Below are positions 9,160 to 15,572 of a DNA stretch of 32,736 nt, piece after piece. Each line of letters opens with the position of its first letter. Position 1 is the first letter of the stretch. Below the pieces are notes generated by a model. The model worked only from the letters and a program-made list of their open reading frames with translations, searched no databases and was not told the origin of the DNA. Where the stretch lies: the NCBI GenBank assembly GCA_013389015.1, contig JACAEE010000015.1, forward strand, positions 1 through 32,736, given 5' to 3'. The position numbers and the translations under genes are program-made. Origin of the DNA: Hydrogenophilaceae bacterium (GTDB lineage Bacteria > Pseudomonadota > Alphaproteobacteria > Caulobacterales > Aquidulcibacteraceae).

Positions 9160-9196
9160 CCCCCGCCCCTCGGGGCGGGGGTAGGGGGAGGGGGCG
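9160..9196 (+). repeat. 37-bp hairpin/G-rich element, copy 1 (direct)
   Basis: Arms CCCCCGCCCC (9160-9169) and GGGGCGGGGG (9172-9181) are a perfect 10-bp inverted repeat around a 2-base loop. They are followed by the tail TAGGGGGAGGGGG and CG. It begins three bases after the stop of the gene at 8054. It differs from copy 4 (10011-10047) by one loop base. The strong hairpin probably ends or stabilises the upstream transcript, although there is no T-run. Confidence 0.9.
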
Positions 9197-9269
9197 TGAA
9201 AGACAAAGCGCGCCCACTGACTTCTCCTCCTTACACCCAACCCACTTCCTGAGAGAGCCTCGACAAGGA

Positions 9270-9461
9270 ATGAACTGGACGCCGCGAAGAAATCGTCCCG
9301 ATGTCTGTGCGCGCGACGAAGCCAAGACCGCATGTGCCGAACGCGTTGGCTTCCGAGCCGTCCGCATCGCCAACGGTGAGATTTGGACTGCGCCGGACCT
9401 TGTCCTGGATCGTCTTCGTGCAATTCTCTTCGCGTTCGGAGAGGCGCCGCATGGGCCATAA
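9270..9461 (+). pseudogene. C-terminal remnant of a DUF559 endonuclease-like gene
   Basis: This frame encodes about 50 residues that align closely with the end of the intact DUF559 protein encoded at 9608-10057. The shared blocks are VRIA..(D/E)IWT.P and VLDRLRAILF, and the TAA stop sits just before the next repeat element, as in the intact unit. Everything corresponding to the N-terminal two thirds, including the E-x-D-G-x-x-H active-site block, is missing. The ATG at 9270 is therefore probably not a functional start. Similarity over the shared block is high but not identical, which suggests an older duplicate or an independent insertion rather than a recent copy. Confidence 0.8.
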
Positions 9462-9471
9462 ACCACGAAAT

Positions 9472-9508
9472 CCCCGGCCCCTGGGGGCGGGGGTAGGGGG
9501 AGGGGGCG
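9472..9508 (+). repeat. 37-bp hairpin/G-rich element, copy 2 (direct)
   Basis: The layout is the same as copy 1: 10-base arm (9472-9481), loop TG, arm GGGGCGGGGG (9484-9493), then TAGGGGGAGGGGG and CG. The left arm has one substitution relative to copies 1 and 4 (G for C at its fifth base), leaving one mismatch in the hairpin. It starts 11 bases after the stop of the DUF559 remnant and faces copy 3 tail-to-tail across 36 bases. Confidence 0.9.
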
Positions 9509-9544
9509 CGAAAGAAGAGGTGGGGGGCTGCGCCCGCTCTTGCT

Positions 9545-9581
9545 CGCCCCCCATCCCCACCCTTCCGCCAAGGGGGAAGGG
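9545..9581 (-). repeat. 37-bp hairpin/G-rich element, copy 3 (inverted, diverged)
   Basis: Read on the minus strand, it has the same 10-2-10-13-2 layout as the direct copies: arm CCCTTCCCCC, loop TT, arm GGCGGAAGGG, G-rich tail, CG. It is diverged in the arms but keeps length, spacing and G-runs. It lies 26 bases before the intact DUF559 gene and forms an inverted flank with copy 4 on the other side. Confidence 0.8.
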
Positions 9582-9607
9582 ATTTTGCCCAGCTTTGAGG
9601 ATGCTGC

Positions 9608-10057
9608 ATGACTGGTTGGAGCCCACGTCATCAAGAGGCGCGCCGCAAGGACTTCGCCGGCGCACAAAAGCGAGCACGACGGCAACGCATGACTCCATGG
9701 CCCTCCGAGGCGAAAGCGTGGCGATTGCTCCGTATACTGAACAAGGAAGGCGCAAACTTGCGCCGGCAGGCGAACATTGGCCCCTACGCGTTCGACTTCG
9801 CCGCCTTGTCCAGGCGCGTCTTGATCGAGATCGACGGTCGCATCCACGATCGCGCCGACGTGAAGGCGCTGGATGATGAGAAGGCCACGTATGCCGAGAA
9901 ATCCGGCTATAGCGTCGTCCGCATCGCCGACGATGATATTTGGACGAATCCGGACGCCGTGCTCGATCGGCTTCGCGCAATTCTATTTGGCGAAACGGCG
10001 CTCGTGAGAACCCCCGCCCCTGGGGGCGGGGGTAGGGGGAGGGGGCGATCAGGATGA
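9608..10057 (+). CDS. DUF559 / Vsr-like endonuclease-domain protein
   Basis: This 149-residue protein contains the DUF559 domain (related to very-short-patch repair endonucleases, PD-(D/E)xK fold) at about residues 28-133. It shows MTPWPSEAKAWRLLR, then LRRQANIGPYAFDF, then the active-site block IEIDGRIHD, followed by a helix with DDEKATYAEKSGY and VVRI. Family members are predicted nucleases whose role is mostly unknown. ATG 9608 has GAGG at 9596-9599; ATG 9689 is an alternative that keeps the core domain. The final 17 or so residues (Pro/Gly/Arg-rich) are encoded by the adjoining 37-bp element, so the original stop seems to have been lost. The gene lies between inverted copies of that element. 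Confidence 0.88.
   Translation: MTGWSPRHQEARRKDFAGAQKRARRQRMTPWPSEAKAWRLLRILNKEGANLRRQANIGPYAFDFAALSRRVLIEIDGRIHDRADVKALDDEKATYAEKSGYSVVRIADDDIWTNPDAVLDRLRAILFGETALVRTPAPGGGGRGRGRSG
10011..10047 (+). repeat. 37-bp hairpin/G-rich element, copy 4 (direct)
   Basis: The arms CCCCCGCCCC (10011-10020) and GGGGCGGGGG (10023-10032) are perfectly complementary around loop TG, followed by the same 13-base G-rich tail and CG. It lies inside the 3' end of the DUF559 reading frame. It faces copy 5 tail-to-tail across 44 bases, repeating the arrangement of copies 2 and 3. Confidence 0.9.
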
Positions 10058-10091
10058 AGCGCTATCGGTGCAATAAGCGCCGTGTCCCGCA

Positions 10092-10128
10092 CGCCCCCCA
10101 TCCCTACCCTTCCCCCAAGGGGCAAGGG
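10092..10128 (-). repeat. 37-bp hairpin/G-rich element, copy 5 (inverted, diverged)
   Basis: On the minus strand it reads arm CCCTTGCCCC, loop TT, arm GGGGGAAGGG, then a G-rich tail and CG. By eye, 28 of 37 positions match copy 4 with no gaps. It resembles copy 3 more closely than the direct copies. It ends 31 bases before the next gene's ATG, just upstream of that gene's ribosome site. Confidence 0.8.
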
Positions 10129-10159
10129 ATTCGGTTCCGTCGCCGCGCGAGGAGGATTG

Positions 10160-11194
10160 ATGCTGACGCACGATGAAATCGCAACGCTCGCGGATTATCT
10201 CGCGCAGACGCTGCAGACCGGCCCGGTGCGGATCGAGAATTTCTCCCGCATCCCCGGCGGCGCGAGCCGCGAGACCTACCGCTTCGACGCCGTCGCCGCC
10301 GATTTCGACGGCGGTTCGCGCGGCTTCATCCTGCGCCGCGATCCCCCCGACAGCCTCATCGACACCGAGCGCGCGCTCGAATTCGCCGCGTACAGATCCT
10401 TCTACGGCCGCGGCGTGCCGGTGCCCGAAGCGATCGCGCTCGTCGCCGACGAGTCCGTGCTCGGCCGTCCCTTCTTCATCATGGAGCGCATCGATCACGG
10501 CGCCTCGTCGAGCCCGTTCCAGCCCGATCCGTTCGGGCCGCACCGCGAGGCCATCGGCCGCGACTTCTTCTCCATTCTCGGCGCCATCGCCGCCGTCGAT
10601 CCCTATGACACCGAAATGCCCGGCGTCGTCGATACGCCGGCCCCGGAGGATTGCTGGCGCCGCGAGCTCGATCGCTGGCAGAAGGTGATCGAGACCGACA
10701 GCCTGGAGCCGCAGCCCATCGCGATGGCCGCGATCCGCCGCCTGCGCCGCAATCCCCCGCAGCCGCCGCCGAAGCTCGCGGTCGTGCACGGCGATTACCG
10801 CGTCGGCAATTTCCTCCATGACGGGGCGGGCCGCATCACCGCCATTCTCGATTGGGAGATGGCCCATATCGGCGATCCGATGGAGGATCTGGCCTGGGCG
10901 CTCGATCCGCTCTGGGCGTCGAACCCCGCGCTCGCCGCCGGCCTTCTCGATTTCGAGGAAGCGATCCGGCATTGGCAGCAGGCCAGCGGCCGGCGCTTCA
11001 ACGCCGAAGCGTTCCAATGGTGGAGCCTCTTCGCCAACCTGAAGGGCCTGGCGATCTGGATCTCGTCGTCGAAAGCCTATCACGACGGCAAGAACGCCGA
11101 TCCGATCCTCGCCTTCTCCGGCTGGTACTGCGCCACCCGCCACAACAAGATCATCGCCGATCGGCTTTCGCAGACCACATGGGGCGGCCTCTGA
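10160..11194 (+). CDS. APH-family phosphotransferase (aminoglycoside/choline kinase-like)
   Basis: This 344-residue kinase-fold protein has an N-terminal nucleotide-binding lobe with GGASRETYRF near residue 35 and FILRRDPP near 58. The catalytic loop is HGDYRVGN (His210, Asp212, Asn217) and the metal-binding DWE starts at Asp231, followed by HIGDPMEDLAW. Proteins of this subgroup often sit near acyl-CoA dehydrogenases and are thought to phosphorylate small metabolites, so antibiotic resistance is not implied. The start at ATG 10160 follows AGGAGGA at 10150-10156. An open frame continues upstream through repeat copy 5 but lacks a ribosome site. A small gene follows after 31 bases, probably co-transcribed. 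Confidence 0.87.
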   Translation: MLTHDEIATLADYLAQTLQTGPVRIENFSRIPGGASRETYRFDAVAADFDGGSRGFILRRDPPDSLIDTERALEFAAYRSFYGRGVPVPEAIALVADESVLGRPFFIMERIDHGASSSPFQPDPFGPHREAIGRDFFSILGAIAAVDPYDTEMPGVVDTPAPEDCWRRELDRWQKVIETDSLEPQPIAMAAIRRLRRNPPQPPPKLAVVHGDYRVGNFLHDGAGRITAILDWEMAHIGDPMEDLAWALDPLWASNPALAAGLLDFEEAIRHWQQASGRRFNAEAFQWWSLFANLKGLAIWISSSKAYHDGKNADPILAFSGWYCATRHNKIIADRLSQTTWGGL

Positions 11195-11225
11195 TGCGCA
11201 ATTGTCTTGATACGGAGCATAGCCC

Positions 11226-11678
11226 ATGACCCCGTCCTTCGCGCAGATCATGCTCGGCGCGGCCGGCGCGGTCGCCGCGCAACTCGGCCCGCGCCTGAAG
11301 GACGACGCCTTCGCGATTGGCCAGGCGCAGATCATCGGCCTGCTGATGGTGCTCGTCGCCCAGGAGGCCGATCGCGCCGCCGACACGCTTTCGCTGGAGA
11401 CCGTGGCCATGCGCGCGCTCTTCGCCGAGGCGTCTGAATCGCCGCTGCCCGAAGGCCTGCGTCGCCGCCTGCGCGCGATGGCGGAATCCGCGCCGCCGGA
11501 GAATTTCACCATCTCCGGCCTGGAGAAGATCGCCCGGCCGATGAAGGCGCTGCTCATCGAGCTGCACGAGGCGGTGGAGGATCGCCCTGACGAATGGGCG
11601 CGTCCGCTCGAAGCCAAGTGCTGGGACGTCTTGAAGCTCGGCGCCGACCACCGCCAGCTCTTCATGCCGGGGATGTGA
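11226..11678 (+). CDS. Small helical protein of unknown function, partner of the phosphotransferase gene
   Basis: This 150-residue protein is predicted mostly helical and rich in Ala, Leu and Glu, with no signal peptide. A moderately hydrophobic stretch at about residues 38-46 is too short for a clear membrane span. I do not recognise a family from motifs. GGAG at 11214-11217 lies 8 bases before the ATG, and codon use is like the neighbours', so it is a real gene. The 31-base gap behind the phosphotransferase gene suggests one transcript and a linked role, which cannot be specified. Confidence 0.72.
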   Translation: MTPSFAQIMLGAAGAVAAQLGPRLKDDAFAIGQAQIIGLLMVLVAQEADRAADTLSLETVAMRALFAEASESPLPEGLRRRLRAMAESAPPENFTISGLEKIARPMKALLIELHEAVEDRPDEWARPLEAKCWDVLKLGADHRQLFMPGM

Positions 11679-11800
11679 GCGCGCCGCGCTTCATTAAACT
11701 CCGGACACGTCTCAGCTTCGCGCGCGCTTTTAAACGGCTCGGAAACGACGTCTGCGCCACTATGGGCGCGACTGCAGGCCTGCTGCATCTGAGGTATGGC

Positions 11801-12424
11801 ATGCGACGCCTCGTCGACGGGGACGCGAAGTTCGAAACTGCGGGCGAGACGTTCAATTTTGAGACGGCGAACGTGCTCCTTCTTGAGCAAGGCGCTCCCG
11901 GTTTGGACATTCTGGTCCAGATCTTCGCCGGCTTCGGGACGCGCAACTGCTATAAGAGCGTGACGGTGGAGGCCGCCGAAGGGCTGGCGCGCCGTTGCCC
12001 GCTGGACCTTGTGGTGGTTGATCCCGCGCTCCATGGCGAGGACGGCCTTGCGTTCGTACGCTGGCTGCGGCGCTCCGGCGGCGAGCCCAATCGCACCATA
12101 CCGGTCATCGCGGTGTCCGCGAACGGCGCCCGTTCGGCCGTCTCCGCTGCGCGCGACGCCGGCGTGAGCCATTATCTGCTGAAGCCGATCGTTCCGGCGG
12201 TGCTGTTCTCGCGCGTGGTGCGTGTCGCGCGCGAGACGCGCGCCTTCGTCGTGGCGCAATCCTATGTCGGCCCCGATCGCCGCTTCAAGAGCGAGGGGCC
12301 GCCCCTCGGCTGCGGGCCGCGCCGGGCGAGCGATCTCCGCGGTCCTGCGGCCAAGGCGCCGGCCCCCAACCTGTCTCAAGGCGAGATCGACATGATGCTG
12401 AAGCCGCAGAGGGCGAACCTGTGA
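11801..12424 (+). CDS. Receiver-domain (CheY-like) protein with a FliM-like C-terminal peptide
   Basis: In this 207-residue protein a response-regulator receiver spans about residues 22-145. Phosphorylatable Asp74 is in VVVDPAL, a switch Ser in VIAVSANG, and Lys128 in LLKPI. The acidic pair normally near the start of a receiver is replaced by Glu-Gln in VLLLEQG, so metal binding may be altered. There is no DNA-binding output domain. The tail has YVGPDRRF and then LSQGEIDMML at residues 191-200, which resembles the CheY-binding N-terminus of the flagellar switch protein FliM. ATG 11801 is chosen because TGAGG lies just upstream; ATG 11762 is possible and adds 13 residues. The stop overlaps the next gene's GTG by four bases. 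Confidence 0.8.
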   Translation: MRRLVDGDAKFETAGETFNFETANVLLLEQGAPGLDILVQIFAGFGTRNCYKSVTVEAAEGLARRCPLDLVVVDPALHGEDGLAFVRWLRRSGGEPNRTIPVIAVSANGARSAVSAARDAGVSHYLLKPIVPAVLFSRVVRVARETRAFVVAQSYVGPDRRFKSEGPPLGCGPRRASDLRGPAAKAPAPNLSQGEIDMMLKPQRANL

Positions 12425-12975
12425 GGCGCGTCTCCATCTTCCACCCCGAGCATCGCTTGAAGGCGCTCCTCGCGCGTCCCGGCGGGATCACCGCCGCTCA
12501 CGCCGTCGCACGCGCGCATGAGCGGCTGGAGGCGATCAGCGTACGCTGCCTCGCCGGCCTCGACGACAAGATCGACGCGCTCGCCGAGACCTTTGCGCCG
12601 GCGGGATCGACGCCGCGCCACGTGCTGAGCGCCGAGGCGAGCGAGATCTTCGCCGTCGCCGCGCTGTTCGCGGCGACCGACATCGCGCGCGCCGCCGCTT
12701 CCCTGTGCGATCTTCTGATGTTCGCCGACGAAGCCGACGCCGGCGCCGGCCCGGCCCTGAGCGCGGCGACGGCGAACCCGTTGTATCTGGGCGCGGTGGC
12801 GGTTCACATCGATGCGCTGCGCCGCCTGCGCCGCCCCGAACGCGGCGGCGACGAAACCGGGCGCGAGCAGATCGTTGCCGGCCTTGTCGAGGTCGTGCGC
12901 AAATTCGTCGGCCCTGAACACGCGCGCGCCGAGGAGCTGTGCGCGCCGCGCGCCGCGCCGGCCTGGGTGTTGTGA
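12421..12975 (+). CDS. Helical protein of unknown function coupled to the receiver gene
   Basis: This 184-residue, Ala-rich and probably all-helical protein has no signal peptide or membrane span. The GTG start is inside the receiver gene's stop (GTGA overlap), so the two products are made in coupled amounts and probably act together. The first half has a long amphipathic helix region (about residues 22-60). The middle, about 68-105, could form a helical bundle. It could be a phosphotransfer, phosphatase or adaptor partner of the receiver, but no His-phosphotransfer or CheZ motif is clear. Function is unknown. Confidence 0.75.
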   Translation: MRRVSIFHPEHRLKALLARPGGITAAHAVARAHERLEAISVRCLAGLDDKIDALAETFAPAGSTPRHVLSAEASEIFAVAALFAATDIARAAASLCDLLMFADEADAGAGPALSAATANPLYLGAVAVHIDALRRLRRPERGGDETGREQIVAGLVEVVRKFVGPEHARAEELCAPRAAPAWVL

Positions 12976-13023
12976 TCCGCGCGCCGTAGCGGCGCCGGCT
13001 TCCCACGACGCCCGCGCCGCTCT

Positions 13024-14202
13024 ATGAGCGCGCGCTTGCTCCGCCCGTTGTTCTCCGATCCCGTCGCGCGCCTGACGCTGGCGATGACCGCGCTGTTCTG
13101 CGGCTTCGGCGCAGCGCTGCCCTTTCTGCCGCGCTGGCTCGAGGAGGAACGCGGTCTGACGGGCTGGGAGATCGGCGCGGTCGTCTCCGGCGCGCAGCTT
13201 GGGCGCGTGGTGATCGGCCCGGTGATCGCGGCCTGGGCCGACGGCTTCGCCGATCGCCGCAGCGCCATGCGCGTCCTCGCCGTCGTCGGCCTGGCGCTTT
13301 ATGTCGTCTTCTTCCAGGCGCACGGCTTCCTGGCGCTGTTTGCGCTGTCGTTTCTGGCCGCCTCCACGATCCAGGCGCTCACGCCGCTGATCGAGGGCGC
13401 CGCCTTGCGCGCCAGCCAGACCGGCTCGTTTCCGTTCGGCGTGGCCCGCGCGATCGGGTCGGCGGGCTTCGTGCTCGGCAATGTCGCCGGCGGCGCGCTG
13501 ATCGCGGCCAACGGTCCGGGCATGGTCGCAGTGTGGCTATTGTGTTCGCTCTCGGCCGTCGCGGTCTTCACGCTGGGCGCGCTGAAACCTGACGCGGCGC
13601 CCGCGACCGCCGCGGGCCTTGGCTATCGCGGCCGCTTGCGTTTGGGCTGGAAGCTGGCGAAGGCGCCGCGTTTTGCGCGTGTGCTGTTCGGCGCAGGCTT
13701 CATCCAGGCCGCGCACGCGTTCTTCTATTCCTTCTCCAGCCTCGTCTGGCGCGACCAGGGCCTTTCCGACGCGATGACGGGCGTGCTCTGGGCCTTCGCC
13801 GTCGGCGTCGAGATCGTGTTCCTCCTGGCGCTGCCGCTGATCGAGCGGCGCTTTCAGCCTGAGGCGCTGCTGGTGTGGGGCGGGGCGGCCGCGGTCGTCC
13901 GTTGGATGCTGATGGCGCTTGCGCCCCCGGTGTTCGCGCTCTGGCCGCTGCAGGCGCTGCACGCGCTGTCGTTCGCAGCCGTGCATGTCGCCGCGCTGCG
14001 GCTCGTCCTGCGCGAGGCGCCCGAGGAGGTGATGGGCCTGGCGCAGACGCTCTACGCCGCGCTCGCGTCCGGTCTGTTGATCGGCCTGGCCACCATCCTT
14101 TCCGGCTTTCTCTATGACGCCTTCGGCGCGGGCGGCTATTGGGCGATGGCGGCCTTGGCGGCGTTCGGCGTATGGCTTGCTGCGCCGCTCAATGCGCGGT
14201 GA
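13024..14202 (+). CDS. MFS transporter (MFS_1-like, HcaT-type)
   Basis: This 392-residue protein has about 12 hydrophobic segments and a major facilitator layout. The loop between segments 2 and 3 has GPVIAAWADGFADRR, which matches the conserved MFS cytoplasmic loop. Overall it resembles the HcaT/nucleoside-permease-like branch (MFS_1-like). The substrate cannot be inferred. The ATG at 13024 has no clear ribosome site. It lies 48 bases after the preceding gene and 54 before the Nudix gene, which has its own strong ribosome site. Confidence 0.88.
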   Translation: MSARLLRPLFSDPVARLTLAMTALFCGFGAALPFLPRWLEEERGLTGWEIGAVVSGAQLGRVVIGPVIAAWADGFADRRSAMRVLAVVGLALYVVFFQAHGFLALFALSFLAASTIQALTPLIEGAALRASQTGSFPFGVARAIGSAGFVLGNVAGGALIAANGPGMVAVWLLCSLSAVAVFTLGALKPDAAPATAAGLGYRGRLRLGWKLAKAPRFARVLFGAGFIQAAHAFFYSFSSLVWRDQGLSDAMTGVLWAFAVGVEIVFLLALPLIERRFQPEALLVWGGAAAVVRWMLMALAPPVFALWPLQALHALSFAAVHVAALRLVLREAPEEVMGLAQTLYAALASGLLIGLATILSGFLYDAFGAGGYWAMAALAAFGVWLAAPLNAR

Positions 14203-14256
14203 ACGGCGTGGCGCCGGGGATGCAGGCGCCGATGCGGAGCGCTAGAAGGAGAGGCC

Positions 14257-14730
14257 ATGACTCGCTTCGCCCTGCAATTCGGCCAGACGCAACCGGGCTT
14301 GACCTACGCCGAGCGCCCGACCGTCTACGGCATCTGCGCGCGCGGGGATAAGGAGATCGCGATCGTCCGCATCGGCAAGACCGGCGCGTGCGACTACGAC
14401 CTCCCCGGCGGCGGCGTCGAAGCCGACGAGGACGAGGCCGAAGCGCTCATGCGCGAGTTCATCGAAGAGACGGGCCTCACGGTTTGGCCGGTGCGCGTGC
14501 TCGGCCGCGCCGGCCAGTTCTGGGTCTATCGCGGCGAGCCCCGCAACAGCCTGGCGACCTTCTATGAGGTGGAGCTGTCGGCCGACGACGCCGCCCCCAC
14601 GGAACCCGATCATGCGCTGGTCTGGCTGGCCCCGCAGGACGCCCTGCTCAAGGTGCGCCATGAATCCCATGCCTGGGCGATCATCCATTGGCTTCGCGCC
14701 AAGCGCGCCCCGCCCACGCGCGAGGGGTAG
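14257..14730 (+). CDS. Nudix hydrolase
   Basis: This 157-residue protein has a complete Nudix box at about residues 50-73, fitting G-x5-E-x7-RE-U-x-EE-x-G-U. It runs from GGVEADE to REFIEETGL and includes the Mg-binding glutamates. It should hydrolyse a nucleoside-diphosphate-linked compound; the substrate subclass is not evident. The C-terminal half keeps the usual beta-strands. AAGGAG at 14246-14251 supports the ATG at 14257. It converges with the TIR-like gene 44 bases downstream. Confidence 0.92.
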   Translation: MTRFALQFGQTQPGLTYAERPTVYGICARGDKEIAIVRIGKTGACDYDLPGGGVEADEDEAEALMREFIEETGLTVWPVRVLGRAGQFWVYRGEPRNSLATFYEVELSADDAAPTEPDHALVWLAPQDALLKVRHESHAWAIIHWLRAKRAPPTREG

Positions 14731-14774
14731 CGCCAACGCTCTCCCGATCAGCGCGCCTCCAGTCCTGCGGTCCG

Positions 14775-15572
14775 TCAGCGAATGTCGGCGCTTTCGTCGC
14801 TCGCGCCCACGAACGGGATGGAATCTTCCGCCACATTGAGCATCCGCCGGATGATCCCGGGGCGCGCGATCTGCGCCTGCGCGATGGCGCGCGGCGCGGA
14901 GATGTCCGGCAGATCGGCGAGCGCGTTCACGCGCACCGGCGGGGGCGCGCGCAACCGGTGGAAGCGGAATTCGTCCGAGAGGCCAAGTTCGGCCTGCTCG
15001 ATTTCCGGGCCGCCGCTCAGAGCAGACGGCGGGGGGAGATTGGAGAAGCTGCTGGAGACGACCTGCTGCGTGTTCGCCGCCTCCGCTTCCGCCGAATAAT
15101 CACCCACGGTCACGCGATGCGACACCGCGATCGAGATCACCGCGACGCCCGCGCCCACCACGGCGATGAGCGACGTGAACGGCGCGCCGCCCGTCGCCGT
15201 CGCGCCGCGCGACACCAAATCGATGCGCTCAAGCAATTGGCGCCACGGCCCATGATGCTGGCCGAATTCCCAATGGCGGAAATCGATCGGCGCCGGCCCG
15301 CTCATATCGTCGCGCCGCGTGCCGTCCAGCGTGACCTGCACGAGCTTGCGCACGTCCTGCGCCGCATGCGCCAGATCGAACACGCCCCAATTCTCGATCG
15401 AGGCGCGAGACCACAACACGACGACGACGCCCTCGCCGATCTTGCCGCCGATGAGCCGGTGCTCGATCGCGACGGCGAAGCCGTCTTGCGCCAAGAACTG
15501 CGCGATCTCGCGCGCACGCGGGTCATCGCGCGGCGCGCACGCGATGGTGACGGAGAGGGCGGCGGGTTGCAT
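14775..15572 (-). CDS. TIR-like domain protein with a single membrane anchor
   Basis: In this 265-residue protein, residues 6-118 look like a TIR domain. There is an opening beta-strand VTIACAPRDD, a helix REIAQFLAQDGF, then GGKIGEGVVVVLWSRAS (residues 42-58) and NWGVFDLAHAA, and finally DFRHW and WRQLLERI. One membrane span lies at about 133-150, followed by a Pro/Ala-rich tail of about 110 residues probably outside the cytoplasm. Where TIR NADases have Glu in the W-x-x-x-E helix, this protein has Asp66. It could be a signalling adaptor or a defence component. It stands alone here, with no defence genes beside it. GAGG lies 8 bases before the ATG. Confidence 0.6.
   Translation of the reverse strand: MQPAALSVTIACAPRDDPRAREIAQFLAQDGFAVAIEHRLIGGKIGEGVVVVLWSRASIENWGVFDLAHAAQDVRKLVQVTLDGTRRDDMSGPAPIDFRHWEFGQHHGPWRQLLERIDLVSRGATATGGAPFTSLIAVVGAGVAVISIAVSHRVTVGDYSAEAEAANTQQVVSSSFSNLPPPSALSGGPEIEQAELGLSDEFRFHRLRAPPPVRVNALADLPDISAPRAIAQAQIARPGIIRRMLNVAEDSIPFVGASDESADIR

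Noticed and set aside
9158-10130. Possible CRISPR array or classical insertion sequence
   Set aside because: Spacing is irregular, copies are in both orientations and genes lie between them, so it is not CRISPR. No transposase, target-site duplication or terminal inverted repeat of IS type was identified.
10160-11194. Antibiotic-resistance role for the APH-like kinase
   Set aside because: The catalytic motifs are general to the fold, and similar genes in alphaproteobacteria are metabolic. Nothing nearby suggests resistance.
10049-12379. Very long minus-strand open frame (776 codons)
   Set aside because: It spans several supported plus-strand genes, and its product has shadow-type composition and no domain pattern.
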